From Flavipsychrobacter sp. (GTDB lineage Bacteria > Bacteroidota > Bacteroidia > Chitinophagales > Chitinophagaceae), in contig JAFIGV010000019.1 in the NCBI GenBank assembly GCA_017849575.1, forward strand, positions 186,001 to 250,000: a stretch of 64,000 bases of DNA. Reading direction: 5' to 3'. This document shows positions 59,523 through 64,000 of the stretch, piece after piece; within the stretch, counting starts at the first letter, position 1, and each line of letters starts with the position of its first letter. Position numbers and translations under genes: made by a program. The notes under the pieces are model-generated. The model was not told the DNA's origin, ran no database searches, and worked only from the letters and a program-made list of their open reading frames with translations.

Positions 59523-59779
59523 GCAATTATCGTGTAATTGTCTCCAGGTCAGCGGAGAAGGAACTGCAGAAACTCCCCGGGCAAGTGATTGCGAAAATCA
59601 TTACAGCATTGCAATCTCTGATGGTCAACCCGCGACCAAATGGTTGTAAAAAGCTAAAAGGCTTTAAAGACCTTTGGCGCATTCGCATTGGGGACTACCG
59701 CATTATATACTCGATCAATGATGTAGTACAAATAATTGACGTACGAAACATAGGAAACAGGAAGGATATCTACGAATAG
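59519..59779 (+). CDS. RelE/ParE-family toxin
   Basis: The 86-residue protein begins with GTG 59519 (MSNYRVIVSRSAEKELQKLP) and carries the RelE pattern PRPNGCKKLKGFKDLWRIRIGDYRIIYSINDVVQIIDVRNIGNRKDIY, with the basic and aromatic residues in place for mRNA cleavage on the ribosome or for gyrase inhibition. Translation is coupled to the antitoxin by a 4-bp overlap (GTGA). It appears intact. Confidence 0.92.
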   Translation: MSNYRVIVSRSAEKELQKLPGQVIAKIITALQSLMVNPRPNGCKKLKGFKDLWRIRIGDYRIIYSINDVVQIIDVRNIGNRKDIYE

Positions 59780-59822
59780 GCAGTCGGATAACCAAAATGT
59801 TTCTCACAGGCGCAAACTAAGG

Positions 59823-60596
59823 TTACATTTTAAACATCTCACAAAGCAATTGGTACAATTCCGGATGGTGTTCCTGAAGCAACTCTGGCTTTTCGAAAAA
59901 ATAAGAAGCCGCAACAGCAAGGAATTCTGCTTCGTTGGTTGAAGCATACGGATTGATGTCCGAATCACCCTGACGGATCAATTGCATCTGACGGTGCATT
60001 TCCCGCAGCCACGGAGCTATATGTTGTTTGTCGAGCAGATATTCGGGCAAGCCGTCCGTAGCGCCATCGGCTTTGTCGAGCAGATGAACAAACTCATGGA
60101 TGCCCGTATTGTTGCCGTCATTCTCTGCAAGGAATCCTTGTCGCAACGCGGGCTTTGACAAGATCATCTGCCGGTGCAGCGCACCATCGCCCACCATGCC
60201 GAGCACATTTCGTCCTGCGCCCTGTGTATGAAAGTCTTTGCTAAACGTGCCCTGATAGAGCAGCACCTCAGATATATTGTTATAGCGCCAGCCTTTAAAA
60301 TGAAAAATGGGAATAATAGCGCTGCTGGCAACCAGTAATCGGTCCACATCGTCCACTTCCACGCCCCCAACACCGGTTACTTCTGTGCGCGAAAGGAAAT
60401 CGCGGATCCGCTCTCTGAATTCCACTTTTTCCGTAGCCGACAATCGCTGATAAAAAGCGACGTGTTCCTCCAGGACTTCCGGTGCGTTTCCGGGCAGTTG
60501 AAATCCCTCCAGCTTTTGTTTCCTGTGTTTGTTGTTCCAGCGAAACACAAGCATGCCAATCACGACAATAATCAACAATACGATTAGCCCTTCCAT
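59823..60596 (-). CDS. MtfA-family (M90) zinc peptidase
   Basis: The 257-residue protein has one N-terminal membrane helix (LIVLLIIVVIGMLVFRW) and the MtfA domain with His167-Glu168-x-x-His171 (HEFVHLLD). A third metal ligand candidate Glu is in NEAEFLAVAASYFFE. E. coli MtfA (YeeI) is an aminopeptidase that also binds the repressor Mlc. Here the membrane anchor sets it apart from soluble E. coli MtfA. It is a single gene, with a near-match -7 sequence just before the ATG. Confidence 0.9.
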   Translation of the reverse strand: MEGLIVLLIIVVIGMLVFRWNNKHRKQKLEGFQLPGNAPEVLEEHVAFYQRLSATEKVEFRERIRDFLSRTEVTGVGGVEVDDVDRLLVASSAIIPIFHFKGWRYNNISEVLLYQGTFSKDFHTQGAGRNVLGMVGDGALHRQMILSKPALRQGFLAENDGNNTGIHEFVHLLDKADGATDGLPEYLLDKQHIAPWLREMHRQMQLIRQGDSDINPYASTNEAEFLAVAASYFFEKPELLQEHHPELYQLLCEMFKM

Positions 60597-60620
60597 CCCT
60601 GCAATTTAGCTTTGCTGCAT

Positions 60621-60650
60621 AAAAAAGCCCGGCAATTTTTTGCCAGGCTT
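60621..60650 (-). terminator. Terminator of the PfkB kinase gene
   Basis: AAGCCCGGCAA pairs with TTGCCAGGCTT (one mismatch/G-U) around a 4-base loop and is followed by six T on the minus strand. Confidence 0.85.
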
Positions 60651-60672
60651 CTATAAAAAGTTGATCATTCGA

Positions 60673-61596
60673 TTAAACGAGATTGATCTCAAAATTCACC
60701 AGATCTACAAACTGACGGATACGGGTTTCGATATCGTCCTGCGTCAGTTCCTGCAGCCTTGACGGACCGAATTTTTCCACACAGAATGAAGCCATCGCCG
60801 AACCAACGATGATCGCCGTTTTCATATTTTCGAAAGAAACGTCTTTAGATGCAGCCAGATGACCGATGAAGCCGCCGGCAAAAGTGTCGCCTGCGCCTGT
60901 GGGATCAAAAACATCTTCGAGCGGAAGGGCGGGAGCATAAAAAACCTCTTTGCCATGAAACAATAGCGCACCATGTTCACCCTTCTTGATGATCAGGAAT
61001 TTAGGTCCCATTTCCTGTATTTTATTTGCCGCTTTTACCAGTGAGTGTTCTCCGCTCAACTGACGAGCTTCGGCATCGTTTACCAGCAGTACGTCCACCA
61101 TGCCTATGGCTTGTTTCAGATCGTCCATTGCGGTTTCCATCCAAAAGTTCATCGTATCCATAACGATCAGTTTCGGGCGGTTCTTCAATTGGTTGATCAC
61201 GCTCATTTGCACGGCGGGCACAAGATTACCGAGCATCAGAAATTCGCAGTCCTGATAATTTTCAGGCAGTTGCGGATTGAATTGTGCCAGAACGTTCAGG
61301 TCAGTTACAAGGGTGTCGCGGGTGTTCATGTCCATATGGTAGCGTCCGCTCCAGAAAAAGCTTTTGCCATCGGGCACGAGTTCTACGCCATCAAACACAA
61401 CACCGCGTTCTTCCAGTGCAGCCATTTCTTCTTTTGGAAAATCGCCGCCAATGATAGAAACCTGTTTTACCGGTTGCGTAAAGTTGCTTGCCGACCACGC
61501 TACGTAAGTCGCAGAGCCGCCTATAATGCGATCTACTTTTCCGAAGGGTGTTTCGAGGGCATCAAACGCCATTGTACCGACAACAATTAGAGACAT
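60673..61596 (-). CDS. PfkB-family carbohydrate/nucleoside kinase
   Basis: The 307-residue kinase has the first PfkB signature (IIGGSATYVAWSASNF) and the second, with the anion hole and catalytic Asp (DVFDPTGAGDTFAGGFIGHLA). The central part includes VDVLLVNDAEARQLSG. The ribokinase fold fits sugar or nucleoside phosphorylation; the substrate is not readable. A perfect -7 box TACCTTTG lies 19 bases upstream and a terminator follows, so it is monocistronic. Confidence 0.93.
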   Translation of the reverse strand: MSLIVVGTMAFDALETPFGKVDRIIGGSATYVAWSASNFTQPVKQVSIIGGDFPKEEMAALEERGVVFDGVELVPDGKSFFWSGRYHMDMNTRDTLVTDLNVLAQFNPQLPENYQDCEFLMLGNLVPAVQMSVINQLKNRPKLIVMDTMNFWMETAMDDLKQAIGMVDVLLVNDAEARQLSGEHSLVKAANKIQEMGPKFLIIKKGEHGALLFHGKEVFYAPALPLEDVFDPTGAGDTFAGGFIGHLAASKDVSFENMKTAIIVGSAMASFCVEKFGPSRLQELTQDDIETRIRQFVDLVNFEINLV

Positions 61597-61615
61597 ATGC
61601 TTGGAAATTTGCGGG

Positions 61616-61623
61616 CAAAGGTA
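61616..61623 (-). promoter_or_regulatory. -7 box of the PfkB kinase gene
   Basis: On the minus strand TACCTTTG is a perfect TAnnTTTG, 19 bases before the ATG. Confidence 0.55.
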
Positions 61624-61729
61624 GTTGCAAATGTTTATTTGTTGATTCGTTTATTCGTGCTTGCAATAGTTTATTTGTTGTTTTGTGTGTTGTTGTTTTG
61701 AGAAAGACAGCAAGTTAAATTTTGAGATT

Positions 61730-62443
61730 ATGAAGGCAATGATATTTGCAGCAGGTCTCGGCACCCGGCTGAAACCTTTCACCGATCACCATCCCAAGGC
61801 ACTGGCAGAAGTGAACGGCAAAACCTTGCTGGAGCATACCATTAAATACCTCCAACGATATGGCATTGAAGATGTGATCGTGAACGTGCACCATTTTGCA
61901 GAGCAGATAGAAAGAGCCGTTGCGGAAAATGATGGCTTCGGTAGTTGGGTCACTATTTCCGACGAGCGTGAAGCAGTGCTGGAAACCGGAGGCGGACTGC
62001 AGAAAGCTGCCGGATATTTTGAGGGTGAAGAAAATTTTGTAGTGATCAATGTGGATGTGCTCACCAATCTCGATCTGGGCAAGATGATAGCAACGCATGA
62101 GCAAAGCGGCTCGCTTGCAACATTGGCGGTGATGAACAGAGCTACATCGCGGTATCTGCTTTTTAACGATGAGATGGAGCTTTGCGGCTGGACCAATGAC
62201 AAAACCGGAGAGGTGAAAATGGCGCGGGCGGCGCAACATCCGAAGCCGTTTGCGTTTAGTGGCGTGCAGGTGCTTTCAAAAAATATTCTGAATATGCCCT
62301 TCTCCGGCAAATTCTCCATGATAGACGTCTTTTTGCATTTCGCGAGGACGGAGATCATCAAAGGATTTGATCATAGCGGCAATGTATTTATAGATGTGGG
62401 TAAGCCCGAAAGCCTGGAAAAAGCGGGCTATTTGTTTGAGTAG
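61730..62443 (+). CDS. Sugar-1-phosphate nucleotidyltransferase
   Basis: The 237-residue protein starts MKAMIFAAGLGTRLKPFTDHHPKALAEVNGKTLLEHTI, the glycine-rich nucleotide loop with Arg and Lys of GlmU/RmlA/MurU-type enzymes. FVVINVDVLTNLDL carries the metal Asp. There is no hexapeptide acyltransferase domain, so it resembles MurU (MurNAc-1-P uridylyltransferase) or a mannose-1-P guanylyltransferase. ATG 61730 is chosen for the motif; the frame from 61685 is too long. It is convergent with none and heads the strand toward rpmI. Confidence 0.9.
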   Translation: MKAMIFAAGLGTRLKPFTDHHPKALAEVNGKTLLEHTIKYLQRYGIEDVIVNVHHFAEQIERAVAENDGFGSWVTISDEREAVLETGGGLQKAAGYFEGEENFVVINVDVLTNLDLGKMIATHEQSGSLATLAVMNRATSRYLLFNDEMELCGWTNDKTGEVKMARAAQHPKPFAFSGVQVLSKNILNMPFSGKFSMIDVFLHFARTEIIKGFDHSGNVFIDVGKPESLEKAGYLFE

Positions 62444-62498
62444 CCGGAAGAGATGAAAAATCTTTTCCTAATAATCTTTTTCTTTTAGAATATTCCCT

Positions 62499-62506
62499 TA
62501 CTTTTG
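62499..62506 (+). promoter_or_regulatory. -7 box of rpmI-rplT
   Basis: TACTTTTG is a perfect TAnnTTTG, 19 bases before rpmI. The -33 position has TTTTT rather than TTTG. Confidence 0.6.
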
Positions 62507-62525
62507 CCATCCCAAAATTGAGACC

Positions 62526-62723
62526 ATGCCAAAGGTGAAGACTCATAGCCGTGCCAAAAAGACTTTTAAAGTTACCGGCACAGGTAAGATCCGCAGGTTC
62601 AAAGCGTTTAAAAGCCACCTGCTGACCAAAAAATCGAAGACACGTAAGCGCCATCTGCGCCAGTCTGCCTACGTTCATCCTGCTAACGAAGCACTGGTGA
62701 AGCGTATGCTGGGCATGCGTTAA
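62526..62723 (+). CDS. rpmI: 50S ribosomal protein L35
   Basis: The 65-residue basic protein begins [22 protein letters not shown] and contains [16 protein letters not shown], the L35 signature. infC, often upstream in other phyla, is not in this spot. rplT follows after 69 bp. Confidence 0.97.
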   Translation: MPKVKTHSRAKKTFKVTGTGKIRRFKAFKSHLLTKKSKTRKRHLRQSAYVHPANEALVKRMLGMR

Positions 62724-62792
62724 TCGTTCAGGTTCCCCGGCACGAATAGTCCCCGGGCATTTAAGTAATTTGAAAAAAGTAAAAAGTAAAAC

Positions 62793-63137
62793 ATGCCACG
62801 TTCGGTAAATGCGGTCGCTTCCCGCGCAAGAAGAAAGAAAATTTTAAAGCAAGCCAAAGGCTTCTACGGTAAACGTAAAAACGTCTATACCGTTGCGAAA
62901 AACGTACTCGAAAAAGGTCTTGGCTACAAGTATGTAGGTCGTAAGATCAAGAAACGCGATTACCGCTCATTGTGGATCGCTCGTATCAACGCCGGTTGCC
63001 GCGAAGAAGGTATCAGCTATTCTCAGTTTATGGGTAAGCTCTCTGCTAAAGGCATCGACCTCAACCGCAAGGTACTGGCAGACCTTGCCATGAACGAGCC
63101 TGCTTCTTTTAAAGCATTGATCGCTCAGGTAAAGTAA
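62793..63137 (+). CDS. rplT: 50S ribosomal protein L20
   Basis: The 114-residue protein starts [30 protein letters not shown] and ends with the globular [19 protein letters not shown] part, as in all L20 proteins. It binds 23S rRNA early in assembly. A terminator follows. Confidence 0.97.
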   Translation: MPRSVNAVASRARRKKILKQAKGFYGKRKNVYTVAKNVLEKGLGYKYVGRKIKKRDYRSLWIARINAGCREEGISYSQFMGKLSAKGIDLNRKVLADLAMNEPASFKALIAQVK

Positions 63138-63170
63138 AAAGCTAACTCCCGAAAGGGTGAAATGATACAG

Positions 63171-63199
63171 ACCGCATTCAAAAGAGTGCGGTTTTTTTA
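63171..63199 (+). terminator. Terminator of rpmI-rplT
   Basis: ACCGCATTC pairs with GAGTGCGGT (one G-U) around a 4-base loop, followed by seven T. It overlaps the end of the convergent acetyltransferase gene by 3 bases. Confidence 0.85.
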
Positions 63200-63748
63200 T
63201 GGCGTCCAATCTTCCTTTACCAAACCATACAGCACATCATCCACAAGCTCGCCCGACGCAAGGCAAAAGTCTTTGCGCAACGTTCCTTCATGCCGAAATC
63301 CGCATTTTTCCGCCAGGCGCCTGCTTGCCAGGTTGTCTTCCATCGCCACGAGATATAACCGGTTAAATCCAAGTTCGCTGAAGCAATGGCTTATCAGGAG
63401 CCGGAAGGCATGAGTCATGATTCCCTTTCCTTCAAGATCCTTATCAATAAAGTAGGCGAATTCAGCTTTAGGAACCCGCCAGTTGATATTTTTCAAAAAG
63501 AATAGTCCTTGCAAATCACTGGCTTCGTCCACAATTACAAAGCAAAACCATGCTCTATTAGTCCTTTCTGCTAACTGCCGTTCAAAATATTGCCGGCAAC
63601 TTTCCTCCGAAGTAATCGCCGAAACAGTTACGGGAAAGTAGTCCTGTAAACGATTGCGATTCCGGTCGATCATGTCAAAAAAGCTACCGACATCGGTCGG
63701 AGCCAGTTCGCGCAAAAAAAGTGAAGGTTCAATGGGTAGTGGTTTCAT
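63197..63748 (-). CDS. GNAT-family N-acetyltransferase (RimJ/RimL type)
   Basis: The 183-residue protein has the GNAT fold with FAYFIDKDLEGKGIMTHAFRLLI (acetyl-CoA pyrophosphate loop) and LYLVAMEDNLASRRLAEKCGFRHEGTLRKD, typical of RimJ/RimL acetyltransferases. The substrate is a protein N-terminus or a small amine. It starts with a 4-bp overlap (ATGA) on ispE. Confidence 0.92.
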   Translation of the reverse strand: MKPLPIEPSLFLRELAPTDVGSFFDMIDRNRNRLQDYFPVTVSAITSEESCRQYFERQLAERTNRAWFCFVIVDEASDLQGLFFLKNINWRVPKAEFAYFIDKDLEGKGIMTHAFRLLISHCFSELGFNRLYLVAMEDNLASRRLAEKCGFRHEGTLRKDFCLASGELVDDVLYGLVKEDWTP

Positions 63749-64000
63749 AGCAAATAGTGGGAGTTGATCTTCTCAATAACTGCCTTTCGCCCTTTAGGAA
63801 AAATACCATAGAGCGCCGACCCGCTTCCGCTCATGGAGGCATAAAGCGCGCCTTGCTTATACAATTCTTCTTTTATCTCTTTCAACTGTGGATGTGCCTG
63901 AAAAACCGGCACCTCAAAATCATTACTGATGGCATCTTTCCAGTCCTCAACGCGGAGCGCCGCGATTTCTTTTAGATTAAACCCTGCCTCTTTGGGTTGC
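63745..64000 (-). CDS. ispE: 4-diphosphocytidyl-2-C-methyl-D-erythritol kinase (5' partial)
   Basis: Only the last 84 residues are in the window (from QPKEAGFNLKEIAALRVEDW to INSHYLL). ASMSGSGSALYGIF is the GHMP-kinase motif 3 of IspE, and the DWKDAISNDFEVPVFQAHPQL segment before it fits. IspE phosphorylates CDP-methylerythritol in the MEP isoprenoid route. It is upstream of and coupled to the GNAT gene. Confidence 0.92.
   Translation of the reverse strand, partial: QPKEAGFNLKEIAALRVEDWKDAISNDFEVPVFQAHPQLKEIKEELYKQGALYASMSGSGSALYGIFPKGRKAVIEKINSHYLL

Noticed and set aside
61625-61700. T/G-rich stretch with repeated GTTTATTTGTTG
   Set aside because: Two loose copies in a low-complexity leader; too weak to call a repeat or operator.

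Overview
The window looks like chromosomal DNA from a member of the Bacteroidota, most likely a Chitinophagales/Chitinophagaceae-type bacterium. The evidence: two proteins with clear type IX secretion (T9SS) C-terminal sorting domains plus one probable short one, TonB-dependent receptors with carboxypeptidase-like N-terminal domains, a DUF4249 lipoprotein, a fused E1 alpha/beta 2-oxoacid dehydrogenase, flexirubin-type pigment genes, kynurenine 3-monooxygenase, and many promoters matching the Bacteroidetes consensus TTTG-N19-21-TAnnTTTG. Most genes lack a Shine-Dalgarno sequence. I see no rRNA, tRNA or CRISPR array.

Layout. 1-10 kb: end of a fused E1 dehydrogenase, a lipoprotein, a RidA-family deaminase, two secreted surface proteins (one with seven ~81-residue repeats), an LpxL-like acyltransferase, carbonic anhydrase, and a FAH-fold hydrolase followed by a 3-hydroxyacyl-CoA dehydrogenase. 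10-24 kb: mfd, an orphan response regulator, lipoproteins, and two TonB receptor units, one paired with DUF4249. 24-33.4 kb: ligA, a SulP transporter, a pnuC/PAP2/ribosylnicotinamide-kinase/YciO operon, a GT87-like membrane protein, rplU-rpmA and a lysine/alanine-rich histone-like protein.

33.5-42.5 kb is the accessory part. It is AT-richer and broken up, and it is flanked by two close paralogues of a secreted beta-barrel-like protein (34.1-34.6 and 41.9-42.5 kb). It holds what looks like a decayed RHS/polymorphic-toxin cassette array (HExxH zincin tip, small lipoproteins, a DUF4279-like putative immunity gene, a broken lipoprotein gene), a 5'-truncated REP-associated tyrosine transposase bracketed by REP-like hairpins, a HigB/HigA toxin-antitoxin pair whose toxin is frameshifted in an A7 run, an inverted-repeat element and an 8-bp tandem repeat. 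Near the right end are kbl and a CarboxypepD_reg-like secreted protein.

42.7-47.6 kb: a flavin reductase and a trehalose/GH15 pair. 47.7-54.6 kb: part of a flexirubin/dialkylresorcinol-type locus on the minus strand (two ketosynthases, one lacking the active-site Cys; a short KS-like protein; a flavin-dependent halogenase-like enzyme; an O-methyltransferase). It is split by three plus-strand genes that include a muramidase. 54.8-64 kb is housekeeping: lepB, kmo-recJ, a RelE toxin-antitoxin pair, mtfA-like peptidase, PfkB kinase, a sugar nucleotidyltransferase, rpmI-rplT, a GNAT acetyltransferase and the end of ispE.
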